Origin: Oceanobacter mangrovi | GTDB lineage: Bacteria > Pseudomonadota > Gammaproteobacteria > Pseudomonadales > Oceanobacteraceae | Length of the DNA: 64,000 nt | Direction of reading: 5' to 3' | NCBI RefSeq assembly: GCF_019740315.1 | Contig: NZ_JAHXZR010000005.1 | Span: 1-64,000, forward strand | Shown here: positions 8,357-17,595 of the stretch, piece after piece | Layout: each line of letters begins with the position of its first letter | How positions within the stretch are numbered: the stretch's first letter is position 1 | The notes under the pieces: generated by a model | Database searches by the model: none | The model's input: the letters and a program-made list of their open reading frames with translations, nothing else | Told to the model about the DNA's origin: nothing | Translations under genes and position numbers: made by a program

Positions 8357-11300
8357 TCAGCCAGCCCCGGAAACAGGTTGCTGCCGCTCGCCAGCGACAA
8401 CTCTCCCGCCTGCCCGCACGCCAGTAATTCGCCGAATCAGCACATAACACAGCGGCACGTACAACAGCACCAGCAAGGTGGCTGAAGCCACACCACCCAA
8501 TACAGCAGAGCCAATGGCTTGTTGCGCTGCGGCTCCCGGGCCGGTGGCCAATACCAGCGGCACGACGCCAGCACCAAATGCCAGTGAAGTCATCAAGATT
8601 GGCCGCAGTCGCTGGCGCGCCGCTTCCAGTGCAGCGGTCAAGGGTTTGCTACCCTGCCGCACCGCCAGTTCGGCAAATTCGACGATCAGGATGGCATTTT
8701 TGGCCGACAGCCCCATGGTGGTAAGTACACCAACCTGAAAGAAAATGTCGTTGCGGGTGCCCAGCAGCATGACCCCGGCCACGGCACCCAGCAGACCCAG
8801 CGGAATCACCAGTAATACCGAGAAAGGAATGCTCCAGCTGCCGTACAGCACCGCCAGACAAAGGAAAACAAACAACACGGAAACCAGATACAGCAGCGGT
8901 GCCTGGCCACTGGAAACCCGATCCTGATACGACAGCCCGCTCCATTCAATATTACTGTGGGGGATCTGTCTGGCGAGGCTCTCGAGGCCGGCCATCAGCT
9001 GCGCCGAGCTGGCCGATTCATCGGCCGCACCACTCAACGACACCGCTGGCAGACCATTAAACCGCGCCAGATTCGATGGCCCGGATTGCCAGCGACTGGC
9101 GGTGAAGGCACTGAGCGGTGTCATGCCATCTTCGCCATTACCGACCCACCAGTCTTGCAGATTGGTCGGGTGCGAGCGGTAAATAGCATCGCCCTGCACC
9201 AGCACTTTCTTGATCCGCCCCTGATGCACAAAATCACCAACGTATTCACCGCCCCAGGCAATGCCTAACGTGCGATTGATCTGTTGCAGATCCAGCCCGA
9301 GGGTTTGCGCCCGCTGCTGGTCGATGTCCAGTTTCAGCTGGGTAGCACTGTCGGCAGCGCTGGCTTCGGCATACAACACATCCTCTCTGGCCGCCGCCTG
9401 ATCGGCCAGTTCCCGAGCCTTCAATAACAGCTGCTGACGCCCCAGACCACCGGTGTCCTGTAACCAGAATTCAAAGCCGTTGCTTTCCCCCAGACCGTCT
9501 ATTGGTGGCAATACCATGGCAAACGCGCGGGCGTCGCGAATCTGGTTTAGTGCACCGGTAGCCCGCCGCGCAATTGCCTGAGCGGAGTTTTCCGCCCCCG
9601 GGCGTTCGTCCCAGTCTTTCAATACCGCAAAGGCAACACCGGAATTCTGGCCTGAGCCGTTAAAGCTGAAACCGGAAACCGTATAAATGGCCTCCACATT
9701 GGCGGCTTCTGCCGTCATAAAGTAGTTTTCAATCTCGGCTACCAGCTCGGCGGTGCGATGATAGGTTGCGCCAGGCGGCAAGGTATAACGAACCAGCACA
9801 GTGCCCTGATCATCTTCCGGGATAAACGCCGTTGGCAGTCGCAGGAAACCTTGCCAGGTTGCGCCCAACAACAGCACATAGAGGAACAACAGCCGCCAGC
9901 TACGCTGACTACTCCAGCTCAACAGCCGCGGATAAGCCGCTGCCCAGCGTCCGGCTGTCTGGTTCAGTGCGGCGCGCCAACCACTGGGTTGCGCCGGTCT
10001 ATGCCCCAGCAATAGCACGCACAGGGTTGGCGTCAGGGTCAGGGCGACTACCACCGACAGCACCATGGCGGCTACCAGCGTGACCGAGAATTGCCGGTAA
10101 ATAACTCCCACGGAACCTGGGAAAAATGCCATTGGCAAAAACACCGCTGCCAACACCACCGCAATGCCCACCAGCGCCCACGACAGTTCCCGCATCGATT
10201 CCAGAGTCGCCTGCCGCACCGGCATGCCATTGGCCAGGCGGGCTTCGACGTTCTCGACCACTACGATGGCGTCGTCCACCAGCAAGCCAATCGCCAGCAC
10301 CATGGCGAACAGCGTCAGGGTATTGATCGAATAACCGGCGATTGCCAGCACGGCAAAGGTGCCCAGTAAGACAATCGGCACCGTTAATGCCGGAATCAGT
10401 GTGGTACGCCAGTTTTGCAGAAACAGGAACATCACCAGCACCACCAGTACCACAGCTTCCGCCAGGGTATGCAGTACCGACTTGATCGAACGTTCAACAA
10501 AGCGGGTGGTATCTTCCGGGTAGATGATTTGTATTCCTGGAGGGAACGAACCGGACAGCTGTTCAAGCCGTTGCTTGATCGCTGCGGCGGTGGTCAACGC
10601 GTTGGCGCCAGGCGATTGCATAATTGCCATACCTGATGCCGGATGACCATTGAGCCGCGACGTTGTGGCGTAACTTTCGGCGCCGATTTCTACCCGGGCG
10701 ACATCGCCCAGTCGCACCAGCGCACCGTCCTGATCACTTTTCAGCACGATGTCGCGAAATTGTTGCGGTGTTTGCAGCCGTGACAAGGCCGTCACAGCGA
10801 CGTTAAGCGCCTGACCATCAGCCAGTGGTCGTGCGCCCAACTCGCCAACCGGGACTTCGGTATTGCTGCGATCAATCGCAGCGACAACGTCTTCGGGCAC
10901 CAGCTGGAAGCGATTGAGCTTGATGGGGTCGAGCCAGATTCGCATGGCGTAGGGCGAACCAAACGGTCGAATGGTGCCAACGCCGGGAATACGCGAAACC
11001 GGGTCCAGCACGGTGCTGTTCATCCAGTCGGCAATATCGTGGTCAGTCATGCTGCCAGTCTGGTCGTAGAACACCGCCACCATCAGGAAGGTATTACGCA
11101 TGGCCGTCACGGCCAGTCCAGCCTGTTGTACTGGCGACGGCAGCCGTGAAGCCACCTGATTAATCAGGTTCTGTACCTGCACCTGGGCCATTGCCGGATC
11201 AGTGCCATGCTGGAACGTCAGCATCAGCTCGGCTTCGCCAGACGATGACGACGTCGCTTCAAAATACAGCAGGTTTTCCAGCCCTTTCAGCTGTTGTTCC

Positions 11301-11497
11301 AGAATCTGGGTGACGCTGTTTTCGACCACTTGTGCCGATGCACCGGGATAGACAGTCGCCACCCGGATAATCGGCGGCGCAATATCGGGATATTGGGAGA
11401 CAGGTAAACGTTGCAATCCGGCCAGCCCAGCCAACAGCAGAATCACTGCCAGCACCCAGGCCAGTACCGGTCGATCAATAAAAAAACGCGCGATCAT
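8357..11497 (-). CDS. RND efflux pump, inner-membrane transporter (AcrB/HAE1 family)
   Basis: At 1046 residues it has the usual length of a hydrophobe/amphiphile-efflux RND pump. It begins MIARFFIDRPVLAWVLAV, the typical first helix. It carries the two periplasmic porter regions and the TM4 proton-relay aspartates (LAIGLLVDDAIVVVEN, around residue 400), and ends with a second helix bundle (LTTMGLSAKNAILIVEFAE). Its start overlaps the stop of the upstream MFP by 4 bases, so the two are translationally coupled. It is the last gene of an operon led by entC, which suggests siderophore (or precursor) export into the periplasm or outward through a TolC channel. Substrate is inferred from context only; a general multidrug pump is the alternative. 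Confidence 0.93.
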   Translation of the reverse strand: MIARFFIDRPVLAWVLAVILLLAGLAGLQRLPVSQYPDIAPPIIRVATVYPGASAQVVENSVTQILEQQLKGLENLLYFEATSSSSGEAELMLTFQHGTDPAMAQVQVQNLINQVASRLPSPVQQAGLAVTAMRNTFLMVAVFYDQTGSMTDHDIADWMNSTVLDPVSRIPGVGTIRPFGSPYAMRIWLDPIKLNRFQLVPEDVVAAIDRSNTEVPVGELGARPLADGQALNVAVTALSRLQTPQQFRDIVLKSDQDGALVRLGDVARVEIGAESYATTSRLNGHPASGMAIMQSPGANALTTAAAIKQRLEQLSGSFPPGIQIIYPEDTTRFVERSIKSVLHTLAEAVVLVVLVMFLFLQNWRTTLIPALTVPIVLLGTFAVLAIAGYSINTLTLFAMVLAIGLLVDDAIVVVENVEARLANGMPVRQATLESMRELSWALVGIAVVLAAVFLPMAFFPGSVGVIYRQFSVTLVAAMVLSVVVALTLTPTLCVLLLGHRPAQPSGWRAALNQTAGRWAAAYPRLLSWSSQRSWRLLFLYVLLLGATWQGFLRLPTAFIPEDDQGTVLVRYTLPPGATYHRTAELVAEIENYFMTAEAANVEAIYTVSGFSFNGSGQNSGVAFAVLKDWDERPGAENSAQAIARRATGALNQIRDARAFAMVLPPIDGLGESNGFEFWLQDTGGLGRQQLLLKARELADQAAAREDVLYAEASAADSATQLKLDIDQQRAQTLGLDLQQINRTLGIAWGGEYVGDFVHQGRIKKVLVQGDAIYRSHPTNLQDWWVGNGEDGMTPLSAFTASRWQSGPSNLARFNGLPAVSLSGAADESASSAQLMAGLESLARQIPHSNIEWSGLSYQDRVSSGQAPLLYLVSVLFVFLCLAVLYGSWSIPFSVLLVIPLGLLGAVAGVMLLGTRNDIFFQVGVLTTMGLSAKNAILIVEFAELAVRQGSKPLTAALEAARQRLRPILMTSLAFGAGVVPLVLATGPGAAAQQAIGSAVLGGVASATLLVLLYVPLCYVLIRRITGVRAGGRVVAGERQQPVSGAG

Positions 11498-12798
11498 GGG
11501 CTGCTCCCTGCCAGACCAGCGGCAATATCGTCCATTGCCAGCGAATTGAGTTCAGTTGGCTGCCATTCAGTGGTAGTCACCAGTACCCCCGGATACAGCC
11601 GCATGATGCCCTCGGTCACCACCTGATCGCCGCTTTCGAGACCGGAATCCACCAGCCAGTGATGGCGCGTGTTGGCGTCCGGGCGTTGTTCCAGCAGCGT
11701 CAGCAAGCGGATTTGCGCCGCGCCATTTTCCACCCGCCAGACAAAGGCCCGCCCCTGTTCGTCAAAATTTACCGCCTGCTGCGGCACCACGACCACATCG
11801 ACTTGCTCGCCCAGAGTCAGCTCGGCACGCACAAACATGCCCGGTACCAGCAAGCCATCCGGGTTAGCAAACTGCGCTCGTAACGTCACCATGCCGGTGC
11901 TGGTGTCCGCCCGCGAATCGGCAAATGTCACCGAGCCGGTCGAACCATAGTCCAGGCCGTCTTCAAGTGTCAGTTTGACTGGCTGGTGCGCCACCAGCGA
12001 ATGGCCATCGGTCTGTTGCAACTGCCGCCGCTTTAACGCCAGTAATTGCCGGGCAGGCAACACCAGATCCACATAAACCGGGTCGAGCTGCTGAATCCGC
12101 GCCAGCGGTACAGTTTGCTCAGCCGATACCAGTGCGCCCTGATTCACTTCCGCCCGGCCAATCACACCGCTGACCGGCGCCCGGATTTGGGTTTGTTGCA
12201 GATCCAGTTCAGCACTTTTCAGTGCCGCTTCACGGGCCTGCACTTCCGCCTGTTGCTTGGCCACTTCGGCCTTGCTGAGTTCGTATTCGTGCTGGCTGAT
12301 GCCATCAACACCCACCAGCTGCTGATAACGCTGACGGCTGATTTCGGCACTGGCCAGGCTGGCCCTGGCAATCGCCAGATCTGCACGGGCCTGATGCCAC
12401 AAAGCCTGATAACGATCATCCTGAATACGGTACAGCAGCTCACCGGCTGCAACACTGGCACCTTCCTCGAACAGCCGTTCGGCTACCAGTCCGCGAACCT
12501 GCGGCCGCACCTCGGCGATCCGCTGCGCTACCACTCGGCCTGACAATTCGGTATGTAACGACTGGCGCTGGCGTGCGACGGTCACGACGGCGACCGCCAC
12601 TTTTTCAGCCGCTGCAGGCGCATTTTCAGGCTCGGTTTGGGAAGCCGCTGAATCCGGGCCGAAACCACAACCAGTCAGCTGCAGCAATCCCAATATCAGC
12701 AGACCGGCACCCAGCCATTTTTGAGCTTTGGCAGCCCGCCCGGTCAGCGCTTCAGGTGGCTGCGCATCAGGCAGCCTGTTGTTGGTTGCTTCAGGCAC
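11494..12798 (-). CDS. RND periplasmic adaptor (membrane fusion) lipoprotein
   Basis: About 434 residues, AcrA/MexA type. It joins the RND pump to an outer-membrane channel. The N-terminus has a hydrophobic stretch ending in the lipobox LTGC, so it is probably lipid-anchored after cleavage. It is followed by the lipoyl halves (VRPQVRGLVAERLFEEGASV and IRAPVSGVIGRAEVNQGALV), an alpha-helical hairpin between them, and a beta-barrel region. I prefer GTG 12798 because GGAGGAG lies 9 nt upstream; an ATG at 12816 in the same frame lacks a ribosome site. Either start overlaps the entA stop at 12791. It overlaps the RND gene by 4 bases downstream. Confidence 0.9.
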   Translation of the reverse strand: MPEATNNRLPDAQPPEALTGRAAKAQKWLGAGLLILGLLQLTGCGFGPDSAASQTEPENAPAAAEKVAVAVVTVARQRQSLHTELSGRVVAQRIAEVRPQVRGLVAERLFEEGASVAAGELLYRIQDDRYQALWHQARADLAIARASLASAEISRQRYQQLVGVDGISQHEYELSKAEVAKQQAEVQAREAALKSAELDLQQTQIRAPVSGVIGRAEVNQGALVSAEQTVPLARIQQLDPVYVDLVLPARQLLALKRRQLQQTDGHSLVAHQPVKLTLEDGLDYGSTGSVTFADSRADTSTGMVTLRAQFANPDGLLVPGMFVRAELTLGEQVDVVVVPQQAVNFDEQGRAFVWRVENGAAQIRLLTLLEQRPDANTRHHWLVDSGLESGDQVVTEGIMRLYPGVLVTTTEWQPTELNSLAMDDIAAGLAGSSP

Positions 12799-13621
12799 TG
12801 AGTGTTGCTCCTCCATCGACGACCAGATCATGCATGGTGATGTGGGAAGCCAGTGGTGATGCCAGAAACAGTACCGAAGCCGAGATTTCCTCATCGCGCG
12901 CCACTTTCTGCAACGGAATTGCCAGCTTGTATTGCTGCGGCAACCCTTGCACCAGCTGCTGGTAGCCAGCGGCGACCTGCTCTGCGTCCTCCGGGTTTTG
13001 TGCCACCATGGCGCGTAACATCGGGGTATCGGTGGAGCCTGGTGAAACCAGATTGCAGCGCAGATTCCAGCCTGCCAGCTCCAGTCCGACACACTGACAC
13101 AGACTCACCACGGCAGATTTCGACGCGCAATAAGCTGCCATGCCCAGGCGAGGCACATGGGCCGCGTTGGATGCCAGTGTGACGATATTGCGATTACGCT
13201 GGCGATTGAGTTCCACGTCTGCCTTGAACCAGGGCATCAGAGCTTGTAGCAGGTAAAAAACGCCGTTGACGTTAACGTCGAAACAGAGCTTCCAATCAGC
13301 CAGGCTGAGCTGATCAACATTGCCATTACGCAGCACGCCCGCAGCGTTGATCAGTACGTCCGGCCCCAACCGACATTCGAGCAAGCTTTCAACCACTTGC
13401 TGCACGGCCTGGGGGTCAGCCAGATCCAGTTCCACCCGACCACAGTTACCACCCGCCATCAGCTCACTGAGTTCAAACGCCTGATAGTGTTGATCGAGTT
13501 CCAGCACCCGGCCACCCAGCTGACGGATATCGTCGGCGATCCGGGCGCCAATGCCCTGGGCAGCGCCTGTCACCCACACCAGCTTGCCACTGAAGTCCAT
13601 ACCCGCGCTGGCCAGACTCAT
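12791..13621 (-). CDS. entA: 2,3-dihydro-2,3-dihydroxybenzoate dehydrogenase (EntA/DhbA)
   Basis: A 276-residue short-chain dehydrogenase. It oxidises 2,3-dihydro-2,3-dihydroxybenzoate to 2,3-dihydroxybenzoate (DHB) with NAD+, the last step of DHB synthesis. The cofactor motif VTGAAQGIG is near residue 18, NAAG near 92, and the YCASK active-site motif (Tyr/Lys) near 160, followed by the SPGSTDTPM segment seen in EntA proteins. It overlaps the entB stop by 4 bases (ATGA), and its own 3' end overlaps the MFP start. Assignment over other SDRs rests on these motifs plus its place between entB and the exporter in a complete entCEBA set. Confidence 0.95.
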   Translation of the reverse strand: MSLASAGMDFSGKLVWVTGAAQGIGARIADDIRQLGGRVLELDQHYQAFELSELMAGGNCGRVELDLADPQAVQQVVESLLECRLGPDVLINAAGVLRNGNVDQLSLADWKLCFDVNVNGVFYLLQALMPWFKADVELNRQRNRNIVTLASNAAHVPRLGMAAYCASKSAVVSLCQCVGLELAGWNLRCNLVSPGSTDTPMLRAMVAQNPEDAEQVAAGYQQLVQGLPQQYKLAIPLQKVARDEEISASVLFLASPLASHITMHDLVVDGGATLSA

Positions 13622-14538
13622 GCAGTCACCTGTTCAGTACCTGCTTGAGTGGTTTTGCCGTTCGCAGCCTGACTGGCAGCCTGATTAGCCAGCAGCTCCA
13701 GCCAGCCATTGAGGGTTGGTTGGCGTGCCAGATCCTCGAACATCAGCTCAAAACCGAGTTTGTCCCACTCGGCTACCAGCGTCATGATATGCACCGAGTC
13801 GAGGCCGTAATCCATCAGGTTTTCATCGCCATCAATTTCGGCCGGATCTTCATCAATAAAGCGCAGCAATTCGCCCAGCAACCAGTCACGATCGAGCTGA
13901 TGATGATTGGCTAACAGCTGATCGGTAGTCACCACGGCACCACAGCGGCCAGCAACATAGTTGAGCGCCATCTGGTGCTCCTGCTGGGAAAAATCCGCCA
14001 GCGCATCGGCCACCATAAAGGGCTGGATGTCGTACATAAACGCATCCAGCGACGTCGACATACAGCCGATGTGCGCATACACACCGGTAACAATCAGTTG
14101 GTCACGCCCCCAGGTTTCGCGCATCAGGTTCAACAGCTCGCTGCGCTGAAAAGCGCTGTAACGCCATTTGGTCAGCAGCTTGTCGTGGGCTCGTGGAGTC
14201 AGGCCTGGCGTCACTTCCGTTTCATGCTCACCGGCGGCAGTAATACCCGGCCCCCACATATCGGTCAGCAAGGCGCGGTCGGTGCGGCTTTGTTGCAATG
14301 GCTGGGCGGTGTAGACCACCGGAATACCCTGCTCGTCCGCCCAGCTGCGCAGCCGGGCGATGTTGGCGGTCATCTGTTCGATCAATGGATTCTCAGTACC
14401 GTAAAACCGCAGGAAGTACTGCTGCATATCGTGAATCAGCAGCACCGCACGGGCCGGATTGAGTTGCCAGCTGACGCGATTGGCTGGCAGCTGGTCAGCG
14501 GTTGGCAGTGGATAACAAACAATTTCTGGAATACTCAT
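13618..14538 (-). CDS. entB: Isochorismatase with aryl carrier domain (EntB/DhbB)
   Basis: 306 residues. The N-terminal isochorismatase domain hydrolyses isochorismate to 2,3-dihydro-DHB and pyruvate. It has the expected Asp37 (LLIHDMQ), Lys124 ([10 protein letters not shown]) and Cys159 ([16 protein letters not shown]). The C-terminal aryl carrier domain has the phosphopantetheine serine Ser248 in [10 protein letters not shown], so EntE can load DHB onto it for delivery to the NRPS. The last ~20 residues are a Gln/Ala/Thr-rich tail beyond the carrier fold. It starts 5 bases after the entE stop and overlaps entA by 4 bases. Confidence 0.96.
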   Translation of the reverse strand: MSIPEIVCYPLPTADQLPANRVSWQLNPARAVLLIHDMQQYFLRFYGTENPLIEQMTANIARLRSWADEQGIPVVYTAQPLQQSRTDRALLTDMWGPGITAAGEHETEVTPGLTPRAHDKLLTKWRYSAFQRSELLNLMRETWGRDQLIVTGVYAHIGCMSTSLDAFMYDIQPFMVADALADFSQQEHQMALNYVAGRCGAVVTTDQLLANHHQLDRDWLLGELLRFIDEDPAEIDGDENLMDYGLDSVHIMTLVAEWDKLGFELMFEDLARQPTLNGWLELLANQAASQAANGKTTQAGTEQVTA

Positions 14539-14543
14539 AACAA

Positions 14544-16274
14544 TTAACCTGCTGGCTGCTCAGTGGTGGAAGCTTCGGTAAGCGAAAGTTCAGTGGCATG
14601 GACTTCATCACAGCCCGCCGGGAAACCTGCCTCGGCCCATTGGCGCAGCAGGGTTTTGCTGGTTTTGCCGACCGGAGTCAGTGGCAAACGCGCCAGCAGT
14701 TGCACCTTGTCGGGCAGCTTGTATTCAGCAATGCCTTCAGCACGCAGGTACTTGCGCACGTCAATCGCCCGCAGCTTGCCGGAATGGCTGACGATACAGG
14801 CCAGACTTTTTTCACCCATCAGCTGGTCTGGTACTGAAATCAGCGCCGCCTGATAAATGTCCGGGTGGTGCAACAGCAGGTTTTCGATTTCTTCGGCGGC
14901 GACCTTTTCACCACCACGGTTGATCTGATCCTTGATCCGCCCCACCACTTGCAGATAACCGGCGTCGTCTCGCACCACCAGATCGCCCGAGGCATAGAAA
15001 CCGTCTTCGTTAAACACCTCGGCATTGTGTTGCGGCGCTCGGTAATAGCCGCGGAAGGTATAAGGTCCGCGTACCAGCAACAGGCCAGGCTGGCCATTGG
15101 CAACCGGTAAACGGCTTTCCGGATCGACCACCTGCACCTCATCGTCCGGGCACATCGGATAACCCTGGGTGGTGTACCTATGCTGATCGTCGTCGTTCAG
15201 ACGGGTGTAATTCACCAGCCCTTCTGCCATACCGAACACCTGTTGAAGCTGACAACCCAGCTCTGCTGGCACCCGTCGTGCCAGTGCTTCGGCAAAGCTG
15301 GCACCGCCAACCTGCAACAGTTGCAGTGAAGCCAGTTGCTGCTGATGGCCAGGTACTGCCTGTAACCACAAGGCTACTGCGGAGGGCACCAGCGCCACCA
15401 TGCTGACCTGATATTTTTCGATCAGCCGGAAACAATTAATCGCTTCCGGTCCTGGCGCCAGTACCACAGTGCCACCGGCATAAAACACCCCTAATGAGCC
15501 CGGTGAACTCATGGTGTAGTTATGAGCGATAGGCAAGGCACAGAGGAAACGGGTGTTGTGGTCCAGCTGACAAATTTCGACGCTGCGACGAATGCTGTAG
15601 TAGTAGTCGTTGTGAGTGCGAGGAATCAGTTTAGGGGTGCCGGTACTACCACCGGAGAGCTGGAAAAACGCCACTTCGTCGGCCGGAGTTGGCGTTGGCT
15701 GGAAGTCTTCAGCGGCTTCATGAATCAGTTGCTGCAGCGACTCAGCACCGGCATAACCAACACCACCGTCAACCAACACCAGCTGCAGTTGTTTGAGCGA
15801 CAGCCGCAGTTCATCAATAAAGCCTTTATCAGCAAACAGCGCATGTTCGGCAGAGCCAATAATCAGCGCCGGTTGCAACTGTTCTGCATAGGACGTCAGC
15901 TCGCGACGCTGATGGCTGAACAAGGCGTTAACCGGTGTAATGCCCAGCTTCAGCAAGGCAAAAAACACCACAAAATATTCCAGCTGGTTGGCCAGCTGCA
16001 CCACCGCGGTCTGCCCCTGATGCAAACCACGACGTTGCAAGGCCGCTGCCAGCTGGCTGGAACGCTGCTCCAGTTCCAGATAACTGAGGCTGCCATGCTC
16101 GGATATCAGCGCCAGGGTGTCCGGCCGCCGCTGACACGGCAGGCTCAACAGGTCCGTCATGGGCCGGTCCGTCCAATAACCTTGCTGACGATAGAAATCA
16201 GCCAGCGCTTGTGGCCAGCGGCTGAACTCCACCAGCTCTGCTGAATTCACGGTTGATGTTGCTTGCGAACTCAT
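14544..16274 (-). CDS. entE: 2,3-dihydroxybenzoate-AMP ligase (EntE/DhbE)
   Basis: A 576-residue stand-alone aryl-adenylating enzyme. It activates DHB with ATP and loads it onto the EntB carrier domain. Visible adenylation motifs are LSGGSTGTPKLIPRTHNDY, the family-typical ALPIAHNYTMSSPG loop, GxAEG-type FGMAEGLVNYTRL, YxSGDL (FYASGDLVVRDD) and the hinge/lysine region near the C-terminus (LPLTPVGKTSKTLL). It overlaps the entC stop by 4 bases (ATGA), so it is coupled to entC. There are about 30 extra residues at the C-terminus. Confidence 0.96.
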   Translation of the reverse strand: MSSQATSTVNSAELVEFSRWPQALADFYRQQGYWTDRPMTDLLSLPCQRRPDTLALISEHGSLSYLELEQRSSQLAAALQRRGLHQGQTAVVQLANQLEYFVVFFALLKLGITPVNALFSHQRRELTSYAEQLQPALIIGSAEHALFADKGFIDELRLSLKQLQLVLVDGGVGYAGAESLQQLIHEAAEDFQPTPTPADEVAFFQLSGGSTGTPKLIPRTHNDYYYSIRRSVEICQLDHNTRFLCALPIAHNYTMSSPGSLGVFYAGGTVVLAPGPEAINCFRLIEKYQVSMVALVPSAVALWLQAVPGHQQQLASLQLLQVGGASFAEALARRVPAELGCQLQQVFGMAEGLVNYTRLNDDDQHRYTTQGYPMCPDDEVQVVDPESRLPVANGQPGLLLVRGPYTFRGYYRAPQHNAEVFNEDGFYASGDLVVRDDAGYLQVVGRIKDQINRGGEKVAAEEIENLLLHHPDIYQAALISVPDQLMGEKSLACIVSHSGKLRAIDVRKYLRAEGIAEYKLPDKVQLLARLPLTPVGKTSKTLLRQWAEAGFPAGCDEVHATELSLTEASTTEQPAG

Positions 16275-17497
16275 TGGCCTTCCTCCGGCAGCAGTACCCG
16301 TAACATGGTTTGTAGTTTGGCTTCGGTTTCATGCCATTCGGATTCCGGGTCGGAGTCAGCGACGATGCCGCAACCGGCGAACAGTCGAATACGATCGTCA
16401 TAAACGCGGCCACAGCGAATCGACACCACCCACTCGCCATTGCCCTGCTCGTCGCACCAGCCAACCGTGCCCGCGAACAGCTCACGATCGAAGGGTTCGA
16501 TCAGGTTGATCAGCTTGTGGGCCTGACGGGTTGGTACGCCGCACACCGCTGGCGTTGGATGCAGCAAGGTCGCCAGCTCCAGCGCGCTGGTTTGTGAATC
16601 TTTGAGCTGGCCTTCAATCAGGGTCGACAGATGCCACATGGCGCGGGTCGACATCAGTGATGGCGCCGCCGGAACCGAGAGTGGCTCGCACAGCGGCGAT
16701 AACAACCGTTCGATTTCATCGATCACCAGTTTGTGTTCATGGCTGTCCTTACCAGATCCCAGCAAGGCCTGACTGACCGCTTCGTCGGCGCTAACCGTAG
16801 ACTGGCGAGCGGCGGAGCCCGCCAATGGATTGGAAATGATCTGATCGCCCTGTTTGTGAATCAGCAGTTCCGGGCTGGCGCCAATAAAACTCGAGCCATC
16901 TGCCAATGGCAGCAGGAAATGATGACCGCTGGGATTCTGGGCCAGCAGCCGCTGAAACAGTCGCTCAGCCGGAACACGCTCTTCCAGCTCGACATCCAGA
17001 ACCCGCGACAGCACCGCCTTGCGAATATCACTGAGACCAAAGTTGGCGACCGCCTGTTGCACCCCCTGACAGAAGCGTTCTTTCTCGGGCAGGCTGCGGC
17101 GGTTTTTCACCGATACCGGCTTGCGAGTAGCGATTCGGGGTAATTCCAGCAAGGTTGCACCGGCGTTGTCGACCACCCGGGCTTGCAACGGGATGTGTAA
17201 TTCTGCCGGTTGACGACGATCAAACGGGATAGCGCCCACCACAATCGGATTGGCGATGCCGCAGGCCCGCGCCCGCGCCAACTCGCTTTTGACCTGACGA
17301 TGAAAGTCTTGCTGGCAGCCGGTGGCGGTTTCCACCGGAATCTGCAGACGGCTGAACACCCCCTGCGCAAATACTTGCTGGCGTCCCGATCGGAACACAA
17401 ATTCATTATTGGTTGCGGCAACGGGCTGATCGCTGACAGCGCTCTGGCCGACCACAGACTCCTGCCAAAGGCTGAGACCTACGCTGGATTGGTTCAC
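16271..17497 (-). CDS. entC: Isochorismate synthase (EntC/DhbC)
   Basis: 408 residues, chorismate-binding family. It converts chorismate to isochorismate and commits it to DHB. Visible segments include PLAGSAARQ, the metal-binding KDSHEHKLVIDEI, a HLSTLIEG segment, LHPTPAVCGVPT and GWCDEQGNGEWVVSIR with the C-terminal SDPESEWHETEAKL. The start codon is GTG, with GGAGG upstream (in AAGGGAGGTTTATTT). It is the first gene of the minus operon, and its promoter region carries a Fur box shared with the divergent TolC-like gene, so iron repression is expected. Confidence 0.95.
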   Translation of the reverse strand: MNQSSVGLSLWQESVVGQSAVSDQPVAATNNEFVFRSGRQQVFAQGVFSRLQIPVETATGCQQDFHRQVKSELARARACGIANPIVVGAIPFDRRQPAELHIPLQARVVDNAGATLLELPRIATRKPVSVKNRRSLPEKERFCQGVQQAVANFGLSDIRKAVLSRVLDVELEERVPAERLFQRLLAQNPSGHHFLLPLADGSSFIGASPELLIHKQGDQIISNPLAGSAARQSTVSADEAVSQALLGSGKDSHEHKLVIDEIERLLSPLCEPLSVPAAPSLMSTRAMWHLSTLIEGQLKDSQTSALELATLLHPTPAVCGVPTRQAHKLINLIEPFDRELFAGTVGWCDEQGNGEWVVSIRCGRVYDDRIRLFAGCGIVADSDPESEWHETEAKLQTMLRVLLPEEGQ

Positions 17498-17527
17498 AAA
17501 TAAACCTCCCTTCTGGTTGCAACTTAA

Positions 17528-17549
17528 TAATGATAATAATTATCATTAA
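17528..17549. promoter_or_regulatory. Fur box in the entC / tolC-like divergent promoter
   Basis: TAATGATAATAATTATCATTA is a near-perfect palindrome matching the repeated GATAAT/ATTATC pattern of the Fur consensus. It sits in the ~98-bp gap between entC (minus) and the outer-membrane channel gene (plus). Fur-Fe2+ binding here would repress both transcription units in iron-replete cells. Confidence 0.88.
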
Positions 17550-17595
17550 TGCTATTCCCGCGGCATTCGCCTCGTCAACCATCGGATAGGCAAAG

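Noticed and set aside
8169-8447. A 92-codon plus-strand open frame at the end of the RND gene
   Set aside because: Its first half is the dispersed repeat and its second half is antisense to the RND gene. The conserved part is reported as a repeat instead.
13093-13182. Extended upstream start for the MFP adaptor (to 13092)
   Set aside because: The extra 92 residues are the out-of-frame shadow of entA and would place the lipoprotein signal in mid-protein.
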